From positions 38,489-102,488 of the forward strand of contig JAXDBU010000078.1 in NCBI GenBank assembly GCA_034678485.1: a stretch of 64,000 bases of DNA, written 5' to 3'. The notes beneath the pieces were generated by a model. That model had not been told where the DNA came from. It saw nothing but the letters and a program-made list of their open reading frames with translations, and did no database searches. The stretch is from PLanc-01 sp034678485 (GTDB lineage: Bacteria > Planctomycetota > Phycisphaerae > Sedimentisphaerales > Anaerobacaceae). The position numbers were made by a program, and so were the translations under genes. Shown here piece by piece: positions 26,527-34,336 of the stretch (within the stretch, counting starts at the first letter, position 1; every line of letters begins with the position of its first letter).

Positions 26527-26840
26527 ATTGGCTTCGTTTTCAACCCCGCCCAAAGCGGGACTGCTCACATAAACTCTTCCACGGGCATCAGTCAGCACCG
26601 AACCCCTCGCCAACGAATTGGCTTCGTTTTGCATCGCAGCCCCCGACTGCCCCATGTCCCCTCGATTGGCTTCGTTTTGCACACGCGGCCGCGCTCCGAC
26701 GCGCCCGTTCATGCCGCCGCGGTGAGCCATCCTGCCAAACGAAGCCAATTGCCGGCGGGCTGGAGAAGTCATAACTGCTGCGGGGAGCGACAGTTGCGGC
26801 GGATTTCCGACGCGCGGGCGGCTGAAAAAACGAAGCCAAT
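26527..26840. repeat. Cluster of five 14-bp dispersed repeats
   Basis: ATTGGCTTCGTTTT occurs at 26527-26540, 26617-26630 and 26665-26678, and inverted at 26737-26749 (13 of 14) and 26827-26840. The surrounding 26374-27229 region has no credible gene; on the minus strand the repeats read as recurring NEAN peptides, a hallmark of non-coding dispersed repeats and not of a protein. Confidence 0.75.
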
Positions 26841-27229
26841 CGAAGCCGTTCGAGGTTCCGAGGGCAGAGAGCAGCCAGAAGACGGGCAAGGGCACACTCA
26901 TCAACCGAGGCTGAACCGACTCGGTGATCCCTTTGCCTCTCGGGCGCATTTTCTGTGCAAGTGAGGAATCGCGGCTCGTGGGGCATGACAAACCTCCTCG
27001 ATGACCGATCTTCGACAAGCATTTGCCGACTGTCTACGACTCGCTATTTCGTTCTCTGCCTATATTACACAGACCATCTTTCGGTGTCAAATGAAATTCT
27101 GGCAAATCCGGCGGATTTCCGCCTCACCCAGCCCGTACGCAGTCTCTTGGTCAAACAGCGCCCCACAGCCGGGGACGCCATCCCCGGACGCCGGGGGTCT
27201 GACTATTCTCTCTGGCAGACTCTAACCAG

Positions 27230-27352
27230 TCAGCGGCAATGTGCAGGCCCAACTCTGTCATCCTGAGCGGCAGCGAAGGATCCGGGCTGGGCAAGAGAAC
27301 AAACCACACTTGCGTTCGTTGCCCGGATGCTTCACTTCGTTCCGCATGACAA
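27230..27352. repeat. MITE-like dispersed repeat, copy B (inverted relative to copy A)
   Basis: Reverse complement of the element at 15857-15978, including the conserved end TCAGCGGCAATGTGCAGGCC. Internal sequence CAAGAGAACAAACCACACTT differs slightly from copy A. The 27353-27662 stretch after it holds no clear gene. Confidence 0.75.
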
Positions 27353-27662
27353 TCCCACTGTGGGTGCCGGAAGGTTCGGTCACACCCGTCCCCGGTCGCG
27401 CAACGTGGTGCAACCGCCGAAGTATGCAAAACCGGATGAGCCAGATTTGGGATCTCCCGCTCCGGGCTGATCATGCTTCTGGCCCAAAGCGAAAAATGTC
27501 CCTCACCCGCCTGCCCCGGGCGTGTCCACCTCGCAGCATACGGATGGGCGACGATCCCCTTGCCCCATCGACACCATACACCGACAGTAGCCTTGAGGTT
27601 TCCGTGGACGCAGACGAAGTACCGTTGGAGTGCTGGCCCGGCGAGTGGCTCGGAGAACTGCC

Positions 27663-27847
27663 ATGAAGGACCCGATTGTCGAAGAGATCCGCCGGGCGCG
27701 CGACGCCCACGGGAAGCACTTCAACTACGACCTGGACGCGATCTGCGACCAAATCAGGAAACGCGGAAGAAGTCCACCCTGCCGGCCGTCACGTTGCCCC
27801 CGAGACGTCCAGAGAGGAGAAACTGGTCCCGACGAGAATGTACCTGA
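27663..27847 (+). pseudogene. Frameshifted small conserved protein
   Basis: The ATG at 27663 opens MKDPIVEEIRRARDAHGKHF followed by NYDLDAICDQIRK, which I recognise as a short protein type common in Planctomycetota and cyanobacteria, often near toxin-antitoxin genes. The expected C-terminal stretch (KKSTLPAVTLPPRRPERR) is present but in another frame, so one base has been gained or lost near 27755-27765. The gene is therefore probably dead, or the assembly has an error. A short ORF ending at 27666 overlaps its start and may be the tail of a lost partner. Function unknown. Confidence 0.55.
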
Positions 27848-27892
27848 CACCGTGCCATTTCCCGACGAAAATGTACCTGACACCGTGTCATT
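27828..27892. repeat. Tandem 32-bp repeat, two copies
   Basis: CCCGACGAGAATGTACCTGA... at 27828-27859 and CCCGACGAAAATGTACCTGA... at 27861-27892 differ at two positions. Both contain TGACACCGTG. Only two copies, no spacer structure, so not CRISPR. Confidence 0.75.
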
Positions 27893-28220
27893 CTCGTGTC
27901 ATTTCTGAGACGTAGAATAGCCCACGCACTCATGCTACCTGAACAATACACGCTCGAATATGCGAATCTGCTCCTTCTTGCGATACTACGCCTAGCCAAA
28001 TATGATTTTCGTCCGGGAGAGGCCGCCGCATCCTCTCCGGAGGTTTCCGCTTGAGGGACTATAGGGATACCATGTATCTCCTTCTGGCTTCGGTCAGGGG
28101 ACGCATCACTCATTCCGATCCTGCCGGGGCGACTTTTGGCAGTTGGCACGCCGGACCGCAAGTCGTGGATTGACGAGTCTTGCGATCCGACGAGAGCGTA
28201 CGTTTGACGCGTGATGGGGC

Positions 28221-28270
28221 ACCGGCGGAGACATCAGGGACTTGCCTGATTTGTCCCTCTCTCCGCCGGT
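28221..28270. repeat. Nested inverted repeat
   Basis: Perfect 11-bp arms ACCGGCGGAGA (28221-28231) and TCTCCGCCGGT (28260-28270); the loop contains a second hairpin ATCAGG/CCTGAT. It lies about 290 bp past the 3' end of the ADP-ribosylglycohydrolase-like gene. Could be a transposon-derived palindrome or structured RNA. Confidence 0.6.
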
Positions 28271-28279
28271 ATCCCGCAA

Positions 28280-28560
28280 AGCGATAAACGCTCTTGGTTC
28301 CGGCCGAAGGCCGGGCTGCGTTCATCGGCGTTCATCTGCGGTTTCAACCCGTTAGAACAAGTCCGCCATCAACCTCCATCTGCCGCCGGAGGCAGGGCGA
28401 GGACCGAGACGAACGGTGGGCATAGCCCACCCTACCGCTGACGCCACAACCGCGGGCCATATGGGCACTGGCGCAGTGCAGAGGCCCGAGTGGTCCTCGC
28501 ATTCCCTTCTCTGCGACTCCGCGTCTCTGCGCGAGGCAATTCTTGGTTGCTGCTGAGTGA
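28280..28560. other. Mosaic of dispersed intergenic repeats, no gene
   Basis: Short segments that read as common interspersed repeats stand side by side: GCGTTCATCGGCGTTCATCT (about 28318-28337), the palindrome GGTGGGCATAGCCCACC (28414-28430) and CTCTGCGACTCCGCGTCTCT (about 28509-28528). No supported ORF in 27893-28561. Confidence 0.5.
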
Positions 28561-28561
28561 G

Positions 28562-30277
28562 TTATTCGCTGACAACTGCGATCTTCGACCAGAAGGCGGC
28601 CTCGAAGCGCCAGTCGGTGGGCTCGTTGACCAGTTCCAGCTTGACGCTCTTGCCTGCGAAGCGGGACAAGTCCACGCTTAGTTCGGCCCAGCCCATCGTC
28701 GTCGTGTCGGGTCCGATGGTCTTGCGGAGCAACTCCTCGCCGTCGGCTCGGACGATCAGGTCCCAGTCGCCCCGGGCGTCGTGGCCGACCACGAGGTTCA
28801 GGCTGCTCTTCTTGTCGGGGGGCAGGGTCATCGTCCTCGTCAGAACGCACCCGACGGTCCGGCTCAGCGGGTGCGTCACCAGGACGTTCTTGCGTCCGCG
28901 CAGCTCGTCGCGCAGGCCGGGCTCCATGTCCTCGCCGCACTTGGCGATCTTCCAGCCCGGCGCGAATTCCGTAACCGCCTTGGACAGGTCCACGCCGCTC
29001 TCGGCGGTGATCTGCGCCATTTCCTCCTCGGTGTACCGGCTCGACGCGAAGGGCCCGGGCTCCCAGCACTGCTCCAGCGGGGTCGGGTTGGGCTTCTGAC
29101 GCGGGATTACGAAGCACTCGGCTCCCTGGTCATCGGTGGCGATCTTGCCGCCGCAATTGACGACCGCCTGGCGGACCAGCTTCTCGCAGACCTCGATCAG
29201 CGTCGGGAAGTTGTACGGCGTATGGCTAAACTTGCCTGTCGGGTCCAGGGCGATCTTGAACTTCTCCTGCAGATTCTGCGAACCCATGGTCGTGAAGAGG
29301 ATGCCCGCGGCGTTGGACGGATTGCAGTCGGAATCCTGGCCGCAGCGGGTCGAGATCGCGATGGTTTTGTCGGGGTCGCCGTCGCCATAGAGCAAGCCCA
29401 TCACGATGTAGGCTCCGTTGATCTTGGCGTCGATGTTGAACTCCGACGCGGGCCCGGAACAGGAGAACCGGCGGTACTGGGGGTTCAAATGGTATTTTTC
29501 ATTCACCAACTGCCAGGTCTTGGCCCAGTCGTCCGGGTACTGCTTGTGCCATTTGAGCACATCGCTGATGCACTCGTGATACTGGCTGCCCTCCGGAACG
29601 CAGCGGAGCCCGGCCTCGACGACCTTGACAATGTCGTCCTCGAAGAAGGCCTCGGCGTAGCAGCCGCCGACGAACTGTCCGCCGTAGAGGCCGTCGCCGT
29701 AGTTCATGAGCCGGCCGAAGACCTCGCCCAGTTGGATGGCGACGTTCGGCATGCCCGGCGCGATCAGCCCGGCGAAATCCGCTTCGATCTGGTAGTCGAT
29801 GTCGTCGGCGTGCGAATTGAACTTCGGGTGTCCCGAGTCCGGCGGCGCGATGCCGGCCCGCAGGTTGTCGCGTCCGGCCCGGTTGGCGTGCCAGAGCGGA
29901 TAGCCGCTGTTGGCGAAATCGATGCCGGCCTGGCGGATCGAGACGTCGAAACCGTGCATTTCCAGCGTCCTGACGAACGTCATCTCGACGTAGATGTCAT
30001 CTTGCTGGAACTGATTGATGAGATTCGGCTGCCACGCCGGCATCTTGTCCTGGGGGACGATCACGCCCTGGTACTGGAACTCGGTGGGTCCCCCCCAGCC
30101 GACGCCGGCCATCTGGCCGATCCAGCCGGCCTTCATCTTGTCGACGTACTGCGCGACGCTGATCTGGCGGGTCTGGGACTGCCCCACCTGCAGCCGATTC
30201 TCGCGCAACCGCTGGCAACCGGCGCACTGGCCCAGAACCACCATGACGACAACACTCAGGAAGAAACGACGACTCAT
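28562..30277 (-). CDS. ADP-ribosylglycohydrolase-like lipoprotein with C-terminal accessory domain
   Basis: 571 residues. Lipoprotein signal VVVMVVLGQCAGC. The central part fits the ADP-ribosylglycohydrolase (DraG) fold: an early MAGVGWGG loop, acidic QQDDIYVEM, NSHADDIDYQIEAD, and late GQDSDCNPSNAAGIL, which corresponds to the Mg-binding GDTDTNAA motif of the family. The last 120 residues form a beta-rich accessory domain (DWDLIVRADGEELLRKTIGP to the end) that is shared with the chimeric ORF at 25918. Secreted DraG-like proteins in this phylum probably do not act on ADP-ribose; the substrate is unknown. Confidence 0.82.
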   Translation of the reverse strand: MSRRFFLSVVVMVVLGQCAGCQRLRENRLQVGQSQTRQISVAQYVDKMKAGWIGQMAGVGWGGPTEFQYQGVIVPQDKMPAWQPNLINQFQQDDIYVEMTFVRTLEMHGFDVSIRQAGIDFANSGYPLWHANRAGRDNLRAGIAPPDSGHPKFNSHADDIDYQIEADFAGLIAPGMPNVAIQLGEVFGRLMNYGDGLYGGQFVGGCYAEAFFEDDIVKVVEAGLRCVPEGSQYHECISDVLKWHKQYPDDWAKTWQLVNEKYHLNPQYRRFSCSGPASEFNIDAKINGAYIVMGLLYGDGDPDKTIAISTRCGQDSDCNPSNAAGILFTTMGSQNLQEKFKIALDPTGKFSHTPYNFPTLIEVCEKLVRQAVVNCGGKIATDDQGAECFVIPRQKPNPTPLEQCWEPGPFASSRYTEEEMAQITAESGVDLSKAVTEFAPGWKIAKCGEDMEPGLRDELRGRKNVLVTHPLSRTVGCVLTRTMTLPPDKKSSLNLVVGHDARGDWDLIVRADGEELLRKTIGPDTTTMGWAELSVDLSRFAGKSVKLELVNEPTDWRFEAAFWSKIAVVSE

Positions 30278-30372
30278 GACAAGCCTCCTTCACTCGATAC
30301 ACACCGGCTGAACTCGCCTGTGGCGAAAACACATCCCTTTTCGCCCGATGGCCCGAAAACCGCAGTAGAGCC

Positions 30373-30401
30373 TTTATATCTTCGCCAGTCCGCCGCGTAA
30401 A
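30373..30401 (-). promoter_or_regulatory. Possible promoter of the ADP-ribosylglycohydrolase-like gene
   Basis: Minus strand TTTACG (30401-30396), 17-nt spacer, TATAAA (30378-30373). The -35 box is weak. Confidence 0.4.
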
Positions 30402-30479
30402 GGGAAAACGACACCCGATCCTCCGCAAGCGGAGCGGGGACGGACCCATGATTCCATCGCGTGTTCGGCGAACTCGACA

Positions 30480-30507
30480 TTGTAATCCGGCTCCGGATCG
30501 GTATAAT
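30480..30507 (+). promoter_or_regulatory. Promoter of the envelope operon (bamD-like to LOG)
   Basis: TTGTAA (30480-30485), 16-nt spacer, exact TATAAT (30502-30507). Start near 30514 would give a 53-nt leader. Confidence 0.6.
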
Positions 30508-30566
30508 GGCGGCGCGTCGGAAATGAGTTCCGAGCAATCAATATCGAACTTGGATGGACAGAGAGC

Positions 30567-31592
30567 ATGTCAAGACACCGGATGTGGCTGGAGTTCCCCA
30601 AGGCTAAGGAGGGTGTTTCGGGACCCATCCTTGGTTTGGCCCTGTGTGTCGCGGTTTCGTGCTGCCATCACGCCGCGGCCGAAACCTGGCGACTCAAGGG
30701 GGGAGAAAAGCTGGAATCGGTGGCAGACGATCCACAGGACCCATACCTGCGTGCCATCGCCAACCTCAAGAAACTCACGAAGGAAGGCGATATCGGCGAG
30801 GTCAAGGAGGCCCTATCGCAAATCAAGGACGAATTCCCCGACCGCGTCGGTCCGGACCTGGAGGTATTCGTCCTGGGCGAAGCGAAGTACTGGCACAACC
30901 GCTACGGCGGGGCTCTGGTCAAATATGAGAAGCTGCTGAAGGACTTCCCGGGCAGCGAGTACGCCGGACTGGCACTGCAACGAGAGTTCGACATGGCCCA
31001 GGAATACCTCCAGGGTCGCAAGAAGATCGTTCTCGGGATCTTCAAGTTCTCCGGCAAAGCCGAGGGCATCGAGCTCATGGAGAAAATCAGCGATCGCGCG
31101 GGCATGGATGAGCCCAACGGCATCGGCCTTCGCGCCGCCATTTGCGTTGCCGAGCACTATGAAGCCAAGGAGAAGTTCCTCGAAGCGTATTTGAAATGGT
31201 CTGAGATCGCCTCCTACTGGGAGACCGGTCCTGTCGGCAAGCGCGCCCTCTACCGCATGGCGGAAGACAATCTGGCCGCCTACAACATGCCGGAGGAGGC
31301 CAAGCGGGCCCATTTCGACGCGTCGAAGCTCACCACAGCGAGAACCTACTATGCGAAATACCTCCTGCTGTACCCCGACGAAGCCAAGCAGAATCAAGTC
31401 CCCCGGAAGATCGAGCAGATCGACGAACTGATGGCATACAAACAATATACGATCGGTCGATTCTACCAGCGGACCGGCGAGCGTCGGGCAGCGAACCTCT
31501 ATTTCGACATGGTCGTTCAAAACTGGCCCACGACCCAGGGGGCCGCATTGGCCAAGGAAGCCCTGGAAGGGATGGGAAACGGTGGCAAGTAG
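30567..31592 (+). CDS. BamD-like TPR outer-membrane assembly protein
   Basis: 341 residues. N-terminal hydrophobic segment PILGLALCVAVSCCHHAAAE with two Cys that could serve as a lipidation site, then TPR-like helical pairs: LGEAKYWHNRYGGALVKYEKLLKDFPGSEYAGLALQ and YYAKYLLLYPDEAKQNQVP are typical of the YfiO/BamD group. The C-terminal RFYQRTGERRAANLYFDMVVQNWPTTQGAALA is a further match. BamD supports insertion of outer-membrane proteins by BamA. The next gene is LptE-like, overlapping by 11 nt, so the pair concerns outer-membrane biogenesis. Confidence 0.8.
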   Translation: MSRHRMWLEFPKAKEGVSGPILGLALCVAVSCCHHAAAETWRLKGGEKLESVADDPQDPYLRAIANLKKLTKEGDIGEVKEALSQIKDEFPDRVGPDLEVFVLGEAKYWHNRYGGALVKYEKLLKDFPGSEYAGLALQREFDMAQEYLQGRKKIVLGIFKFSGKAEGIELMEKISDRAGMDEPNGIGLRAAICVAEHYEAKEKFLEAYLKWSEIASYWETGPVGKRALYRMAEDNLAAYNMPEEAKRAHFDASKLTTARTYYAKYLLLYPDEAKQNQVPRKIEQIDELMAYKQYTIGRFYQRTGERRAANLYFDMVVQNWPTTQGAALAKEALEGMGNGGK

Positions 31593-32199
31593 AACCATCC
31601 AGGCGGAAGATACGGAATTCGCATTTCGAGATTCGAGACAGGTCCCGGTCTGGTCCAGGCATCGGGCACCTTGGATTCCGTGTTTCGGCCTTCGGGTCTC
31701 CATTGTCGCGGCGCTTTCGTACGTCGCGCTCGGCGTCCCAGGGTGCGGCCGATCGACCGGCTACTCGAACGCCTCGCTCTTTCCCGACGACGTCCAGAGC
31801 ATCTACCTGGAGATGTTCGACAATCGCAGTTTCCGGCGGGGCACCGAGTTCACGTTCTCCAACGCTCTCGCCAAGCGGATCGAGATGGAGACCCCCTACA
31901 AGATCGTATCGAACAGGGACCATGCCGACAGCGTCATGGGCGGTCAGCTTGTCGCCATCAGCGAATCGATCCTCACGCTGGAGCGGGAGCTGGGCAAGGC
32001 CCTCGAGAAGGAAGTGGTCCTGACGGCCGTGGTGAACTGGAAAAGCCTCAAGACCGGCCGGCTCATGATCAACAACCAGGCGGTGACCGCCGCAGCCAGC
32101 TATTCGGAATTCCAGGGCCAGGACTTCACCTACGCTTCCGCCGTCGCGGCAAACAAGCTGGCTCAGGAAGTCGTACAGCTTATGGAGAATCCGTGGTGA
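31582..32199 (+). CDS. LptE-like lipoprotein with repeat-derived N-terminal extension
   Basis: 205 residues. The lipoprotein signal (IVAALSYVALGVPGC, Cys55) is preceded by about 40 residues that have no counterpart in usual lipoproteins. This extension corresponds to DNA (about 31610-31700) resembling the dispersed repeat at 4270-4401. No other in-frame ATG, GTG or TTG lies before the signal, so the extension appears to be translated. The mature domain (SIYLEMFDNRSFRRGTEFTF, ALEKEVVLTAVVNWKSL, AAASYSEFQ) fits LptE, which plugs LptD in lipopolysaccharide insertion. Confidence 0.78.
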   Translation: MASRTIQAEDTEFAFRDSRQVPVWSRHRAPWIPCFGLRVSIVAALSYVALGVPGCGRSTGYSNASLFPDDVQSIYLEMFDNRSFRRGTEFTFSNALAKRIEMETPYKIVSNRDHADSVMGGQLVAISESILTLERELGKALEKEVVLTAVVNWKSLKTGRLMINNQAVTAAASYSEFQGQDFTYASAVAANKLAQEVVQLMENPW

Positions 32200-32270
32200 G
32201 CCACGAAGAACGCGCGCCTCGGTCGCAGGAGCAGGTACGCGACAACTTTGGACCGGGATCGAAATAGCCT

Positions 32271-34301
32271 ATGAATGACAACGCAAGCAACTCACAGAAT
32301 GATTCGCCTCGGGACATGGGCAGGCGTCCAAACAAGAAGCCGCAACTGCCCGGCTATCGGCGAGGTCCCGTCAGTTGGCTGATCGTGATCATCGTTCTGG
32401 TCACCGCGATGATGATGCTCCAGCAGGGGCTCGTCACCAACACGCTGCGATGGGACGAATTTGCGAACTACCTGGACGAGGACCAGATCGAGCGGATCGA
32501 GGTGGGAGACAGCGACATCTCAGGCAAGTTTCGCGAGGGCGCCCCGGCTGCCGAGAAATACAAGGGCTTGTCCTTCAAGGTGAACTATCGCCCGGAGGCG
32601 GGCGCCAAGGAGCTGCTCAACGAGAAACTCAGTGCGTTGGCGAAACGAATGGCGGACGACCCCAGGTACCAGATGCCCGCCATCGAGTACAGCAAGACGC
32701 AGATCTGGATGCTCATGCTGCTCAACTGGGTGTTGCCGATCGTGGTGTTCGTCGGCATCTTCTACTTTCTGTTCGTCCGCAACCTGCGCGGCGGAGCCGG
32801 CGGCATGCTCATGTCCTTCGGGCGCAGCAAGCACCGCGTCCACGGCAAGGACCGCGTACGCGTCACGTTCAAGGACGTCGCAGGCATCGACGAAGCGCAG
32901 GAAGAGGTCGCCGAGATCATCGAATTCCTCAAGAACCCGCGGAAGTTCCAGCGGCTCGGCGGGCGCATTCCCCGCGGCGTGCTGCTGATCGGTCCTCCCG
33001 GCTGCGGCAAGACCCTGCTGGCCAAGGCCATCGCCGGCGAAGCGGACGTGCCGTTCTTCAGCATTTCGGGAAGTGATTTCGTCGAGATGTTCGTCGGCGT
33101 CGGCGCGTCGCGAGTCCGCGACCTCTTCAAGCAGGCCAAGGACAATTCCCCCTGCATCATCTTCCTCGACGAGATCGACGCGATCGGGCGAAAACGAGGC
33201 GCCAGCTTCGTCGGCGGCGGCCACGACGAACGGGAGCAGACGCTCAACGCGATTCTCGTGGAGATGGACGGATTCGACACGAACGACCAGGTGATCGTGA
33301 TCGCCGCGACCAACCGAGCCGATATCCTGGACCATGCGTTGACCCGCCCGGGACGGTTCGACCGCCAGGTAGTCGTGCCGCTGCCGGACCTCAAGGGCCG
33401 ACTCGAAATCCTCCGCGTCCACGCCAGAAAGGTCAAGCTCAGTCCCAGCGCCAACTTCGACCGGCTGGCGAGAGGCACTCCCATGTTCAGCGGCGCCGAT
33501 CTGGCCGCGATCATCAACGAGGCGGCCCTCGCGGCCACGATGGCCAACAAGGACTACATCGAGATGGCGGACCTCGAGGAAGCCCGGGACAAGGTCCGCT
33601 GGGGACGCGCCAAGAAGAGCCGCGTCGTCGACCAGAAGGAACGCGAGATCACGGCGTACCACGAAGCGGGCCACACGCTCGTACAGTCGCTCATCAAGGA
33701 CGCCGACCCCCTGCACAAAGTCAGTATCATCCCTCGCGGTCCGATGGGCGGCGCCACGTTCGCGCTGCCCGAGAAGGATCGGACCCTGTTCACGCGACGC
33801 TACTGCATGGCGCTGTTGCAGGTCTGCTTCGGGGGACGCATCGCGGAGCAGTTGTTCTGCGACGACATCTCCAGCGGGGCGCAATCGGACATCCAGAAGG
33901 CGACTATGATCGCCAGGCAAATGGTCCTGACCTGGGGCATGAGCGATCATCTCGGCCCGGTCAGCTATGGGCCCGACTTGGGGGCTCGAGAGATGGATTA
34001 CGTCCTGCCGGCCGAGCGAGAATACTCCGAGAAGACCGCGGAAGATATCGACGCCGAGGTCCGGCTCATCATGGACGAGGCCTACAAGAAAGCCAAGCAG
34101 GTCATCGAGGAGAACCGGGACAAGGTCCAGGGGATCGCCCAGGCGCTGCTCAAATATGAGACCCTCGACGCCGAGGACGTCAAAGTCATCCTGGAAGGAG
34201 GCCGGATCGACCGGCCAACCGTGGGCGATCTGCTGGCGGCCGAGCAAGCCAAACATATGCAAGACACAGACGGACACAAGCAGGATCGGCGCGACAACTG
34301 A
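32271..34301 (+). CDS. ftsH: ATP-dependent zinc metalloprotease FtsH
   Basis: 676 residues. Two transmembrane helices (residues 34-52 and about 147-169) flank a periplasmic loop. AAA module: Walker A GPPGCGKT at 241-248, Walker B IIFLDEID at about 296-303, SRH region DHALTRPGRFDR. Protease: HEAGH at 464-468 with the third ligand Asp in the C-terminal helices. Degrades misfolded membrane proteins and regulators such as LpxC in other bacteria. Length, order and motifs are canonical. Confidence 0.97.
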   Translation: MNDNASNSQNDSPRDMGRRPNKKPQLPGYRRGPVSWLIVIIVLVTAMMMLQQGLVTNTLRWDEFANYLDEDQIERIEVGDSDISGKFREGAPAAEKYKGLSFKVNYRPEAGAKELLNEKLSALAKRMADDPRYQMPAIEYSKTQIWMLMLLNWVLPIVVFVGIFYFLFVRNLRGGAGGMLMSFGRSKHRVHGKDRVRVTFKDVAGIDEAQEEVAEIIEFLKNPRKFQRLGGRIPRGVLLIGPPGCGKTLLAKAIAGEADVPFFSISGSDFVEMFVGVGASRVRDLFKQAKDNSPCIIFLDEIDAIGRKRGASFVGGGHDEREQTLNAILVEMDGFDTNDQVIVIAATNRADILDHALTRPGRFDRQVVVPLPDLKGRLEILRVHARKVKLSPSANFDRLARGTPMFSGADLAAIINEAALAATMANKDYIEMADLEEARDKVRWGRAKKSRVVDQKEREITAYHEAGHTLVQSLIKDADPLHKVSIIPRGPMGGATFALPEKDRTLFTRRYCMALLQVCFGGRIAEQLFCDDISSGAQSDIQKATMIARQMVLTWGMSDHLGPVSYGPDLGAREMDYVLPAEREYSEKTAEDIDAEVRLIMDEAYKKAKQVIEENRDKVQGIAQALLKYETLDAEDVKVILEGGRIDRPTVGDLLAAEQAKHMQDTDGHKQDRRDN

Positions 34302-34336
34302 TCGCTGTAATCGGTCGTGGGGATTGGAGCGCCCGG

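Noticed and set aside
27828..27892. Possible CRISPR-like repeat pair
   Set aside because: Only two adjacent units without spacers, and no cas genes in the window.
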